Below are positions 14,001 to 27,609 of a DNA stretch of 64,000 bases, in pieces (the first letter of the stretch is position 1; each line of letters starts with the position of its first letter). The DNA is from Zhengitettix transpicula. Lineage: Eukaryota > Arthropoda > Insecta > Orthoptera > Tetrigidae. The notes under the pieces were generated by a model that was not told the DNA's origin, searched no databases, and saw only the letters and a list, made by a program, of their open reading frames with translations. The stretch spans positions 33,584,587 to 33,648,586 of the forward strand of contig CM073591.1 of assembly GCA_037074705.1 (NCBI GenBank). The letters are read 5' to 3'. The translations under genes and the position numbers were made by a program.

Positions 14001-14289
14001 ATTCACCTAGAATAAAATTATTTTGGAATATGCTTTTTTTCTATTACCCACGAGTGAGTAAAAAATACGTCCACAATATCCTTGAAACAACTTCTCGATC
14101 ATTTCGTGTGATGTCACCAACGAACAGAAATAAATAAGTTTTGTCTACATATTCTTAAAATTCCTACATATTTATTTCAATATTCAACATGTTTTAAAAA
14201 AAATCCCAGATTCCAAAAATTCATTACTATTCATCTTTCAATACGATGCGATTGAACAATGTACTGTTAAAAGTAGTAAACTCTCGTTT

Positions 14290-14562
14290 CTAAATGATAG
14301 GCTTCCTGGACAATGGATCGGACGTACTGAACAAAATAATTCAGCCTTACATCAGTGGCCTTTAATGTTATCGGACCTCACTGTATGTGATTTTTTCTTG
14401 CGGGGGTTATAAAAGACTCAGTTTATGTGACTCCACTTCCAGCAACAATGGTCGAACTACAGAACCGCATAACAGTTGTGGAAGCAGTGACTCCCTAGAG
14501 TTTGGGACGAATCAGAATACATAGACATTTACCGTACATCTCTAGGAGAAGCATTAATCATC
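14290..14562 (+). mobile_element. dead DDE transposase fragment
   Basis: In the frame starting near 14296 the translation reads GQWIGRTEQNNSALHQWPL then LSDLTVCDFFLRG. This is the C-terminal catalytic region of insect mariner-like transposases (family pattern W-P-x-x-S-P-D-L-T-x-x-D-F-F-L-W-G). The catalytic Asp of the SPDL block is retained, but the next codon block is broken by a stop at TTATAA and continues in another frame (KDSVYVTPLPATMVELQNRI). It is a pseudogene fragment, directly followed by a long TA tract. Confidence 0.7.
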
Positions 14563-14569
14563 TTTGAGT

Positions 14570-14572
<3 letters not shown>

Positions 14573-14619
<47 letters not shown>
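14573..14619. repeat. (TA)n microsatellite
   Basis: About 23 TA units, abutting the dead transposase. Confidence 0.95.
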
Positions 14620-14622
<3 letters not shown>

Positions 14623-14896
14623 ATTCAATGTCAGTTTCAATTTCTACCATGAGCCTTTCTGCTGCAATAAAGTGTAAGTGGTTAATTAATTATGAATATC
14701 AATGCTTTGAGAGTAATATCAAAACACAGTTGAAGCACCAACCCACCTCATGCTCATCCCTAATAATTGTTTATTTGTTGTTTGCAATTTTATAATTTTC
14801 ATGAAAAATACAGGTGTTTACATTTCTGAAAGGAGAATGGACAGAAAGCTGGTGCTCCAAACCTGATTATTAAGTTTATATATTGTATTATTTCAG

Positions 14897-14948
14897 CTCC
14901 AACCCTGAATGATGAGGATTATCCAGGGACAAGGACCTGAAATTGAAA
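14897..14948 (+). promoter_or_regulatory. 5' UTR of gene 1 with overlapping upstream ORF
   Basis: A TATTTCAG acceptor ends at 14896, so the coding exon probably begins at 14897. Two upstream ATGs (14909, 14912) open a 17-codon frame that ends with TAA at 14960-14962. It thus overlaps the main start at 14949 in another frame, and ribosomes using it would bypass the main start. Confidence 0.5.
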
Positions 14949-16823
14949 ATGTCAACAAGTAATCCTGTGTCCTTTGAAGAGGCTGTAGCTCTTACAGGTG
15001 AGCTGAGGTTACATCTTCATGCTTATTAAAAGATACAAAACAACAGCTGCCACATTCTTTCGTAATTATTAGCTAGAATACTTGTTTGATGTGACCCTAA
15101 CTCAACTCAAGTTTAACCTGTTCAGGGTTTGGTCGATTTCACTACAAGTTACAGCTGGTGGCTGGGGTGATCATGTTCGCCGCAGTCTTGGACCTCCTCT
15201 GCTCATCATATGTTGCCCCTGCAGCACATTGTGATTTCCACCTAAAGTCCTATCAAAAGGGTGTACTGTATGCTATCGTCTATATAGGTCAGTAGTCCTC
15301 ATAAGACAAAAAAAGAGACAATTTGCAGTTTATAAAGAGAATTAAGTTTGAATGTAATAAACTTTACAGATGAGGCTAATTATTAACCATAATCTATAAT
15401 GAGATATTTAAAGAAACAAAAATGTAACTTGTGTTATTTGCTACACAAATTATAGACCATTCAAAAACAACAAATTTAGTAAATGTTCAGAGGTGAAGTA
15501 TGTGAATTTGGTCAGCAAAAACCAACTAGTATTAATGACTTAAGTATCAAAAGGGACTTCAAGTAATTATCAATAAATTCACTGCACAAATACAAAAATA
15601 CTTTTTAGCACAATTACAAGACTAAACTGGAATCCAAATTCCTTCTAAGATATTTTTTGAACAACAAAAAATCGATTGGTTCTTATCAAATGATACCTAA
15701 ACAGCAGTGTACCATGTATTATGAGTGCAACATTATAATACCTGAGTGTAGGTATTTTTCTAGTTCCTGTTCCTCCAAGTACTTCCATAAAAAATTAATT
15801 ATTTACAATATTAAATCTCATTTTGATAGTTTTTGAAACTATAACTGCTGTTAACAGGAATTTTAGTTTTAAAATAAAGAATTTAATGTTGAAAATGAGC
15901 TTCTCATTAAAGAGTAAAGACTTTACCTACGTAACTTTTTATTTTGTCTTCTTGGACTTCCTACAGTGTCCATTCATTGAAATTTCATGACATTTCTTTA
16001 GACGAAACAATGATAATGACAATCAACGAAATATTGTGCAATTTTCACAATTTTACCATAATACAAGCCCAAGAAGCCAATATGAGAGACTTACTTTTTG
16101 TTACATCAATCAAACTTCTTGCAAGAATATTAACCAAATATATGTTTAATTGATTTTTCACAAATTGATAAATAGGTCAAAACTCACCTAAGAATTGATG
16201 TTAACAAACTTTGAGGTTTGTTGTGAGCTACAGATGGTTTTACTCATTCAAATTCTTCACAGTAAAGTAATAAACAAGTTTCAGCAGTTATCCCATTACT
16301 AACGTTTGTCAAGAGAGAATATTTTCGACTTGGACTATACAAACAGTGAAGACAGAAATTTGCTCTCTTCTAGTGTAAATAAATTATATGTATGCAAAGT
16401 CACATATTACATAATAAAGTAAATTTTATTAACTTTGTCTCCAAAAATGTTAAAGCACATGTCTGTTTATTAAAAATGTCAATCAGTAACATGTAAAATT
16501 CATCCTTAAAATAAAATTTATAATTAAAATGACAGAAACAAACTTCAATAAATTTTAAGAAATAATTATAAATAATGTTAATATTATTTAGTTTTTTTGT
16601 AAAAACTGATTAAGAGAGACCTGGATAGTCTCACAATAATGAACTCTTGTTCAGGAATGATGTGCAGTTCACACCTGTGGGGATTCCTAGCTGATACCCA
16701 AGGCCGTAGGAAAGTCCTTTTAGTCACATTGTCTACAGACTACTTTTGCACAACTTTAGCAGCCTTCGTGCCAACTATTGAACTACTACTCATATTGCGC
16801 TTCCTCTCAGGATTCTTGTGAGT

Positions 16824-16861
<38 letters not shown>

Positions 16862-19800
16862 ATGTTTAATATTAATAATATTCCCTTGTCCACACTCCAG
16901 TTGCACACTTTATTAGAACACCTAACCACTTCTTGGACTATAAAGACTCACCTGGAAATATAATTTCATAAGAATTATAGAGCGGAAATATGTCATAAAT
17001 TTTAATTTTTTATTTTTATATTAGTTAAATTTGACTTAATTTTGAATAAATATATTGAAAAAGTAAGTTTAATAATATATATTGGCATGTTCTTTCCATT
17101 TTTTTTTATCTAGTGAAATTCTAATGAACTTTGTAGTTTGTATTTAATTTATAATATACACATATACTATTACCGGAAGTTGTGTAAATTGGCTCAGCAC
17201 ACTATGAGTTTATATCACATTTGGACAAAGGGACAGCAGTTGACTTACCTGAAATCAACAGTTGTTGAAAAGAAATAGCATCTCAAATTTTCAATATCCT
17301 GAGCTCACTTCTTTAGGACAGAAGGACTTACTTAACATTGCACCTTTTTGCAGCATCCATTAGACAGCACATTCAGCACCCAACAACCCCCCCCCCCCCC
17401 CCAATCTCTCTCAAGGAAAGGTCATAGAAATGGAAAAATAACATAATAATACATACAAATAGTGGGGGAAGGCAGAAGTTAGAGGATTTTGAGTTCAACG
17501 CTTTGCCAGGACTGTTGTATATGTTGGAAAGAGAGTGTACCCAAAGATGGAGTTCAGCATCTGATGAATTGGCTTGTATGGCTTCATAGTGTGTAATTGT
17601 GAAGCATTGGTTGAAAGTATTCGAGTTATGGCTTAGGGCATGAGCAGCTAGCCACTGGGAATGGGTTTTAGACAGTTTGACAGTGCAGCAGTGCATTCAA
17701 GAAGAGGTTTTGTTAGGACGATACAGACAGTACAACAAAATCTAAAATGAATGAGCAGTTCAATACTTCAATATGATTCTTTACTGACAAACTAATAAGG
17801 ACTGTATCATAAATGAAAAATTTTGTAATTTTTATTTAATCAATTTGTTTTCCAGCATATGTGCTTCCTCTGCAGTTGTGTATCCTTACGTAGGAGAGTT
17901 CCATTCATCAAGCACTCGATGCAGAGCCATAGTTCAGTTATCTGTATTTTTGGCACTGGCTCTCATAGCAGAACCAGGTATATTTTTATATATTTTATGA
18001 TAGCTGTGTGAACAAAACAAACCGGTTAATATATATGGATGTTTTTTATTTCCATATTAATATCAATATTATGAATCAAGTTTTTGAGGTATTCAGTCAC
18101 ATTTTATTGCATAAATTTATGCCAATATTTTGCTCCATTGCATAAAGCTCTGCATCAGGTAGGTCAGACAACTCTCTTGGTACTTGTCCTATGCCATTCT
18201 GATAACAGGAAATCATGGAGGTTGTGGGGATGCAACTTACCTCACTCTATGTCTCAACTGGATTGGGGAAGCATTAGGATGACTGGTCCAGTTAAAACAG
18301 TAGACCACTCTTACTGCATGCACAAAACAGGCAACTACAGAACATACACACCGAAAATCAAGTCTATATGTCATGTCTAATGGGAACCTTGACTTAAATT
18401 CCTTGGTTTAGAACCAACAGCAGGAAAAACCTGAAGGAGAAATATAACCCTTTTTAATTATTATGTATTAGCTTGTATTATCTGTCACCCTGTCTGTCCA
18501 TAATTGTGGCATATACAAGCTTTGGAAGGTCCAAGGTCACCACATATCTGGCCCCTATAGTGCCATGTCCTTCCTAGAGTTATTTTGTTTGCTCAGACAA
18601 GTGGTCCAGCTTAATGATTTGATCTCTTATCTCAGTTAAAGTTGTTGGGCGATTATGAATTTCTATTGCTTTGCATATTTTTGGGACCCAAGTCAATAAT
18701 AAAAATGAATCTTTATTGCCAAAAACAAGTTCATGTTAAGCAAGTGTGAGGTTTTAACAGAGTATGTACAAGACTATCTTAATGTTAATATTTAGTTCCC
18801 AAATTAAAATTATCAATCATAATGGTTTAATCCAAAGAATTCTTCAACACTATATACTAGTTTATGGAATAATAATTTTTTTACAGCCCACAGTATTTTT
18901 GAGGTAGAGATCTTTCTAGTATTCAAAGGCAGCCAGTTGTACTATTTCATCCCCAGCCTCTCAGATTTACAGTTGGATTTATTTGTTCTCAGTGTGTGGA
19001 TTGAGAGATTATCCTCTGCTTAGTCTTGTTATGATGAAAACCTGATTGATGGCTTCTTGAACTCAGAGTTTGCAAACAAGTGAAATAAAAATTTTCTTCT
19101 TTCATTATTTTGGGAAACAGAATGTATAGAAACTATGTAGAAAAGTACAATAAAATCAGTAATAATTATTGAGATGGCAGTTTTTTCATTCTCTGTGGAC
19201 TTATGGACTCAAGATTACATTTAGGATTTAAAAATCACTAATAGTAACATCAGCTAAACTGTCTAAAATTTCAGTGCCTATGAAAAATGTAGTTTCAGTT
19301 TCTTCCAATATTGGTTGTAAATGCACATGATAAAAGTAATATTTTTTGAAATTGTCATACAAAAAATACTTTTTGTTATTACATACATTTACAAAATAAT
19401 AATATTAATATATCAGAAATGCAATGATATGTCTCAGTTAGCTGGTAATGTAACAGAAATTATAAATGTGCAAATGTATAGAATAGCACACAATCATATA
19501 GTAAGAAATTTTATAATATAATTCTATCATATCATATACATAGTTTAAAACAACATTTTTAAAATTATTTTCATCAACTTTTTAATACAGCATACAAATT
19601 TCATTTATTTAATGTCTAAAAATAGGGAATTATAACAAACAATGGATTCATCTATCAAGATGATATATATATAATTGCAATATTGGTATGGAAAGGAAAG
19701 AGAGAAAGGTTGTGGCTTACCTGAAAGTCAAGTGCGGTGTCACCATAGGGAAATGAAGGTTGTTCTTCAAATTTTAGGAGGCTCTCAGCCTTCTTCCTCA

Positions 19801-19904
19801 AGTTCCTAATGGCAACACTGCACTTCACTTTCAGGTAAGCCACAACCTATCTCTCTTTCTTCTCCATACCAATATTGTAATTATTTTTAATGTCATATCC
19901 TTAC

Positions 19905-19937
<33 letters not shown>

Positions 19938-22900
19938 TCTAACTATATCCAATCAATTATGACTAAACAACAGCCTTTTAAAGTCAGAAAAATATATTTA
20001 ATAGAAATTTTTTGATCACAGCAGTCAGTGGAGAAAATTTTGTAAAACGTCATACCCGAAGAGGTCAAAAATTAGCAACGAAATTTAGTGTAATTTCTAT
20101 TAAATATTTTTTCCTGACTTCAAAAGACTGTTGTTTATTTATAATGGTATCATAATTTACAGCATTGGCATGGCTTATCATACCACAGGAATTTGTGCTT
20201 TCTATGGGTGGCATTGACTTCAAGTCATGGCGTCTCTTCTTGGTGGTGGTGGCTATACCTTCTGGAATTGCAGCATTAAGCCTTCTGCTTTTTCTTCCAG
20301 AGAGTCCCAAGTATTTGATGGCAAAAAACAGAGGGGAAGAAGCCCTTAAAACATTGCAAAGTATTTTCAGTTCTAACATGAAACTCCCCAAAGACTTATA
20401 TCCAGTAAGTTGGAATATGTTAATATAACTTAAATTTCCTCTATTGTGTTCATTGTTTATCATTTGAGAATTCTTTGTATCAGAACCTTCATTTCCCAAG
20501 TAAGTTACAACATTTTGTGTATTTAGCACAAAGTCTTTCAACTGAAATATATCACAATATGATTATAAAGCATGATCAACTAGTGTGGGCTAACATTTTT
20601 CAAATGTTAAACATATTTTTTTTAATGTTTCTACCTGTACATATTCAGGAGTTGTGATTATGACATTTAATTTATGAAATTCCCAGCAAAGAGTTTTTAT
20701 AGATGAGAAGAAATATTTGTCTGATTTATGGTGTGCATTATGTAGTAAGCAGTTCCAGATGATAATATATTTGTGAGAATTCCATCAGAAGCTGAAAATT
20801 GTAGGATAAACTAGATCCTTAACTTAAAACAATTGTCTTCATGAATACTAAAGCACAGCAATATTTGAACAGAGACATTGTTACAGGTATTACACACTAC
20901 TTTCAATAACTTGCTTGAAATATGAAGGTACAACTTCCCTAAGGTTTCACTCTAGTTAAAAAATTAATGTCTGATTGACGTACAAACACTTTCATTAGTG
21001 GTTATCTATACTACCATACCAATATCTGTTCTCATCAAAGGCATGCATACAGCATTAAATGAAACTTTGAAACATAACCAAGACAATTTATTTCATTATG
21101 TATATCTATAATTTTTCAGGTTTCTTCAATAATCCTGGATGATGATTCAACCGTTCTTGAAGGAATTGATATGAAAAATCCAATTTCTGTGATTCGCTAT
21201 ATGTGGAGCCAGACACTTCCTTTATTTAAGAAGCCTTATCGCATTGTTACAATGCTCAGTTGTACATTACAGTTTGGGCTATATTGTGGGTATGAATAAT
21301 TATAAAATTCAAGCAGAATTAATCTTAAGAAAATTAACATAATTATAATTACTTATAGTCAATTTGACACAATAATATTAAGATGTTTACTTAATTTTCT
21401 CCTCAGCTCTATAATTGTATTTATTATTGACCCAGGTCAAATGGTTTCTTAATGTGGATGCCAGACTTATATGATCGAATAGCATATTACAATGAAAAGT
21501 ATCCAACACAGCCTCAGGCGGTGTGTAATGTGATTGGAATCCTTGCATTTAATAGTTCTATTAATCCAATGCCTGGTTTATCTCGCATCAGGTAAAATCT
21601 ATCCTATACTTATATTAAGTGTAAAATATAGTATATTTGCTTACTTAAATACATGAATCTAGTAAACAAATGTGGAATATTTATAATTATTTAATCTTGA
21701 AACTTCCCATAGGCTGATGGGAGGACCAATTATGATAGTTGTACATAATTACAGATGAAAGGAAAAAGCGGGTTTTTTAATTAAATCATATTTGCCAGAT
21801 TTTTCTAAATCATAATTCTCAAATTCACTTTTTGCATAATATAGAATGATTGTTTCAAATTATGCATTTATTAACATGATTAACTGAACACAATCAGATA
21901 CTTTTTTCTAAATCCAAAGGCTTGGGAATAAGAAAATATGTGTGCTTTTAATATATACATATGGATTTAATATGTCAAATAATTAACATTATATCTTTCA
22001 TAATATCTACAACATCAAAATTATATTTGGAACAGGTATGACAAATATTTTACGTAGATATAATTAAATTTAGTATGAAATTTATTATTTTTTAAATATA
22101 ATTTAGAGACCACATGGCTGCGGAGAAAGAGACAACATGTGGTTGCTTGAACGAGAACTTTATTTGGACGTCTAGCCTTGCCCAGCGCAGTGTACAAAGT
22201 GGCCCCCTCTCTCCAGTGCCTCTCAAAGGTGAACGGGAGAGGGGAAAGGCTGCGTTGCTGCGTCGACATTAGTGTGGACCATATCTTTGGCCCCACAATA
22301 ATATTTAATGAAGCAATGAAAGTGTTGTGCATAAAGTGAAAAATGTTCAACTAATATTATTTTTGTATTTGTATCTCATTACAGTGGTTTTCATTTATTC
22401 AAAGACATGAGTAAGGATGAATGTGAAGATGAAGTGAACACCTTATCCTTTCGAAACACTTTAATTATTGGAAGCTCTATGGCTGTAGCATACACCATTG
22501 TCAGCTTTTTTATTTTGCATATAAATAAGAAAATACTCATAGGTATATAGAAGTTTTACATTTTATTCTTAATTATGCTAAATGACAAATTATAATCAAA
22601 TATTTTAAGAGCATCTAAACGGAATGTTCAAATGTTCAAAAAAAGATTATCTTCATCTTCTTATAAATAAAAATGAATGTATGTGTGTATGTATGTACGA
22701 TTGTTCTGCATACATATCTACACCCGTACTGCAAATTTCACCAAATTTCGTACACATGTTCTTTGCGACTAGGAGTGAGACATGTCTACAAATTTCTGGA
22801 AAATATCATACGTGCTAAAACGGCCGATATTAGAACCGGATAAATATTTTTCAGCGTCAAAGAGATGCATAGTGTTTGTAACGATGTAATGCGTATATAA

Positions 22901-25900
22901 TTTCAACGCCTAACAGCATGGAAAAGGAGCTCCCTCAGTGGTGGGGGTGGAGATGCTTTACAGGAAAATAACAGGAATAGAATACTGCTATGCCCAAAAG
23001 GGGTTGAAATTATACTCAGAAGTTTAGTGTCATAATTAAACACAGTGACAAATATAACCCCATATTCGACTCCAAACTCAAATGTGTTTGCGTTATTTCC
23101 ATGTAATGACACTCCACCCCCAACCTACTGCTATGACGGATGTAGAATTTTTCTAACATGTTAAACGGTTGATATTTGTGTTAAATAATGAATTGTCGAG
23201 GTCAATGAAATTGATAATATATCTACCAATGTTGTTTGTAAAGTTTCAAGCCCTTTTGGGAAGCACAGTTATAGGAGAGGGTGGAAACATTCAAACATGC
23301 TAAAACAGCCGATATTTAGACATAAATATTTTTAGGGATCAAATAGATACATAGTGTTTCAACCAATGTTATCTGGTTATAATTTCAACAAATGGGGGTG
23401 AGGGTGGACGGGCATTACAATTAAATAACTGGAGTAAAACCGATATTAGAGTCAAATGCAGGATTATGAATGTCGCTGAGTTTAATTATAACATTCAACT
23501 TGTGGTTTAACCCCCACGGGTGAGTTATTCAAACATGTTAATCGCCCGATGTTTGTGCCAAATATTTTTCACAGTCAATTCAATGCAGAGTATTTGTCTT
23601 TGTTGTTTGTGTATAATTTCAAATTCTTTCATGGGCGATTACGTACAGGGGTGATGTTTGTTGGTGCGTTACAGCAGAATAATGCCCATACGACTGGGAT
23701 TGGAATCAAATCCAGGGATATGGAAGTCGCTGGGTCTATTTATGAGAATCTAGTCAACGCGTGTGTGTGGGGGCGGTTCGAGGGGATTGGGCCATGGTCG
23801 GTGGTCATGGGAGGGGGTAAAAGTTTGTAAACATTTCAAATGGCCTATTTTAGCGTCGAATAAATATATTTCGGGATCAATGAACCTTATAATATCTCTC
23901 TACATGTTCTCTGTGTATAATTTCAACCCTTTTCTGGTTTGGGAGGGAAGCATTCTTAAGGCTGTGACAATACTAAAAATTATGAAAAACAATCGAAATT
24001 CCAATTGAATCCAAGGCTTTGTATGTCACTGAGTTTAATTATTACATTCAACTTGCCGTTTAACTCCCCCAAGCGTGAGTGGTATTTTTAAAACATGTTA
24101 ATCAGCCGATATTAGCATTGCAATAATATTTTTCAGGGTCAATTAAATTCAATTTCACTAGATTCTCTCTGTGTATAATTTAAATCCCTGTCATTTTGGA
24201 GGGGAGCAAGCTTAAGGGTGGGAGTTTGTGGGACATTACATGAAAATAACGCTAATACGATTGAGGTATGGATATCTCTGAACTTAAACATAACTTTCTG
24301 CTTTTTTTTTAACCCAAAGTAGAGTGGGGACGCAGCTGGAAATTTGGTAAAATGTTGAAAGAGACTATATGAAATAAACCCCTTTTGGCATGAGCACATG
24401 TAGGGATAGGGACTAAGTGCATTACATAATAATAACACAAGAGAAACCAAGATTGGAGTTAAATTGGGGGTTATGGATATACGACATTCCGGGCAACGCC
24501 AGGCACCCAGCTATATAAAAATAAAATTATCTATAACTAAAAGTTTATACATAACTATATAGAGAACATTTTGATTCACCTAACATAAACATTAGTATCT
24601 ATATTTTAGACATATGGATATATTTCATAGAAGTGCTCTTTATAAGCAATGCTTTATGTTATTGGAACCATAACTAAGGCTATAAGATGCTAGTATGAGT
24701 TCCCATTTGGTGTATTTCAAATAATGTAGCATATTTTATGTCCAGTAAACATTAGAATTTTAGAAACATGTGTATTTTAGCACCTTCATCATTATCATAT
24801 TTTGTCACATCTTAGAAGATTTCAGGCAGATTTAATTATTTTCTTATATATAATGATGAGCAACTTTAAATTACTAACCAATTTAATTTCCTTTTACCCT
24901 AACTTAAAATCTATCTCTCTACCTTGTTCTATACACTCCTTTAATTTTAATTCTTTATTTCTCTCTGTAACATTACATAAATGAAAAATTCCTACTGACC
25001 TACATTATTCAACTGGAGGTTAAAATATATAATAATTTAAATTATATTGAAAACCAAATTAGCTTCTCCTTAATTTAATTTCAAATATTTGAATGAAAGG
25101 CATTTGAATGTTTGACAGAAATTATTTATACTTCAATAATATATGCCAGGAGAGATTTATAACAATGTGCTTTGTTATTAATATATCAACCATTATATTT
25201 TTTATTTAATGCTGGGTGAAAATATAACCATGCCACACTGAATACTTTTAATATCATTATTTTACCATGCTTAAAAAATTGATTTGTCTTTATTTTCATT
25301 CAGTGGTAAACACTATAATTTCTGGCATCTTTGGAGTGGCAACCCTCTGGGCTCAGTCAACTTCACAGGTTCTTTTGTTCCCACTGTTTTTCATCCTCTG
25401 CTCAGGAGTGTGTGTTAATGTGGTAACAAGTATCACAATGGACCTGATCCCAACACAACTCAGGTGAGAATTTCTAATGTCAGCATATAATAACACAAAT
25501 CAGTACTACATTTTTAATACCAATATTTTCAAGATTTGAAGTGAGTCACAAATGTAACACATCAGTAAAAACTGTGCAGCATATTAATAGAATTAAATTT
25601 TGTAATATTAACAAATTATTCATACCATCAGATTTGTTAATTCCAATCATGAGACCTTACACTCAATCAGAAATTTAATAAATCTTTCTCATAGGTTCAA
25701 TATTAAAGTTGCACAGAGCATTATAAACTGACTACTTTAATAACCCAAATATTGTTCCTGTAGTTTTAACTTCTATTTGTTATTGCTTTAGAGTTGTTTG
25801 TCCTTACTCTTTCAATTATGACAGAGAAAATTTTAATGCCGATAGCCAGCCACAAGATCAAAATTTTAATGATTGTGATAGTGTAACCACAATTCTTTAT

Positions 25901-26993
25901 TATTTATTCTCATATAATATTCTCTGTTCCTTTCAAAACACTATAAATTTGTAAGGTTCTCTAGCTTCAATTTCAGGTAAGCCATCACATTTCTCTCTTT
26001 CATTCAAATAGTTTGAATTATTTTGAAAATATTAATATTGACACTGTCCTGAAGAGAGTGCTCAGGTCCTCGAAAATTTGGCATATAATTTCTTTCCAGC
26101 CTTCCAACACCAACTGTCAATTTAAATTGACAGCTGTTCTTATTCATCTTTTTTATCAAAATGAATTACATGTTTCAGAATTCCTATTTCACACTTCCAT
26201 GAGTTGAACAGGATGGTAGAACACATGTTCGATGTTAATACTGGATGTTGATTATTTACGGCAAAGCTGGACATAATGGTCGTGCTGCTCAATGCATGTA
26301 TCACCAACTTTTCTCCATCACCTCTCTCTATTACATAGCATTTTTGACATAATACAACAGCTGCAGTAAACAGATACCTTTAAAGATATGAGGGCTGACT
26401 GTGCGGCCTGTACTCTCTTGTCCTGTACTGCTCAATGAATGAATGATAACTGATGTGAACGCCACCTTAGCAGAAGTGATTGTAAACACAAGACACATGC
26501 AAAACTCATAGATACATCCCACCTAAATGATCCAGAACTACTTCAAACCCTCACTGTTTTAAAAGTTTCTGCTCCAGGTCATGACAACATACCAAATGCC
26601 CTCATCAAAAATCTCCAGCCTAAAGGTATAAAAATACTTCTCACTCTCTATAACAAAATCTGGTCAGCATATTGACATACCAGACATCTGGAAAGAAGTG
26701 ACAGTTATCTCAATTTTGAAACCAGCAAATAAGTCAGTACCATCTAACTACAGAACTATATCCCTCACCTGTAACCTATGCAAAATCTTATAAAATATCA
26801 TAAAACTACTAAAATGGTTCCTTGAAAAAAATAAAATTCTAAAAAACAACCAATTTGGTTTCCAAAATGACAGTGATAACAACTTACCTGAAATCAATAG
26901 TTGGTCAAGTCTGGCAGAGGTGAGAGAATACTACAAATTCTCAAGGGCCAGAGCCCTCTAGTCAAGAGAGAGGGTCTGAACTGCATGCTAGCT

Positions 26994-27041
<48 letters not shown>

Positions 27042-27312
27042 ATTAGGAGAATCCATTTAAGGAATTAATTCACATTCGAACTTGGATAGTGAGGAAGGAT
27101 AGAAATAAATAGGAGAAATAGGAGGATTGCGCTTTATTTGAATTCATATGCTCGGGCGAAGAATTACCCACATAGAAAAGCATATGTTCAAAGCAGAGAG
27201 AAGGATGTGCTTTTCTATGTGCGTAATTCTTCGCCCGAGCATATGAATTCGAATAAAGCGCAATCCTCCTATTTCTCCTATTTATTTCTATCCTTCCTCA
27301 CTATCCAAGTTC

Positions 27313-27362
<50 letters not shown>

Positions 27363-27561
27363 AAAATGTGATGAGGTCAAATTAAATAACACATTTATAT
27401 AGGAAAGAGAGAGAGAGCATAGTGGACTTATATGAAATCAACAGTTGGCTTCATTGGGCTGAGGAGCTAAAATTTAAAATATTTTAACTCCTCAGCTCAA
27501 CTGGACCACCTGTTGATTTCAGGTAAGTAAACTTCACTGTTTCTCTTTCCTATCTAAATTT

Positions 27562-27609
<48 letters not shown>

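Larger units (their letters stand above)
4726..14896 (+). other. presumed first intron or upstream region of SV2-like gene 1
   Basis: Ten kilobases without a recognisable cellular gene. It holds two RepA copies, hammerhead-like motifs near 8.1, 9.95 and 11.03 kb, a (TA)n tract at 7.8 kb, and a dead transposase at 14.3 kb. A GC-richer patch at 7080-7280 has no reading frame I can assign. Everything else looks like anonymous AT-rich sequence. Confidence 0.45.

Noticed and set aside
14571..14795. ORF beginning with alternating Tyr-Ile
   Set aside because: It is translation of a (TA)n microsatellite.
17373..17696. 107-codon minus-strand ORF in gene 1 intron 3
   Set aside because: Its end is translation of the poly-C tract and the rest shows no family resemblance or splice support.
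20065..20541. 158-codon minus-strand ORF
   Set aside because: It is the antisense shadow of exon 5 of gene 1, whose plus-strand frame matches the paralogue.
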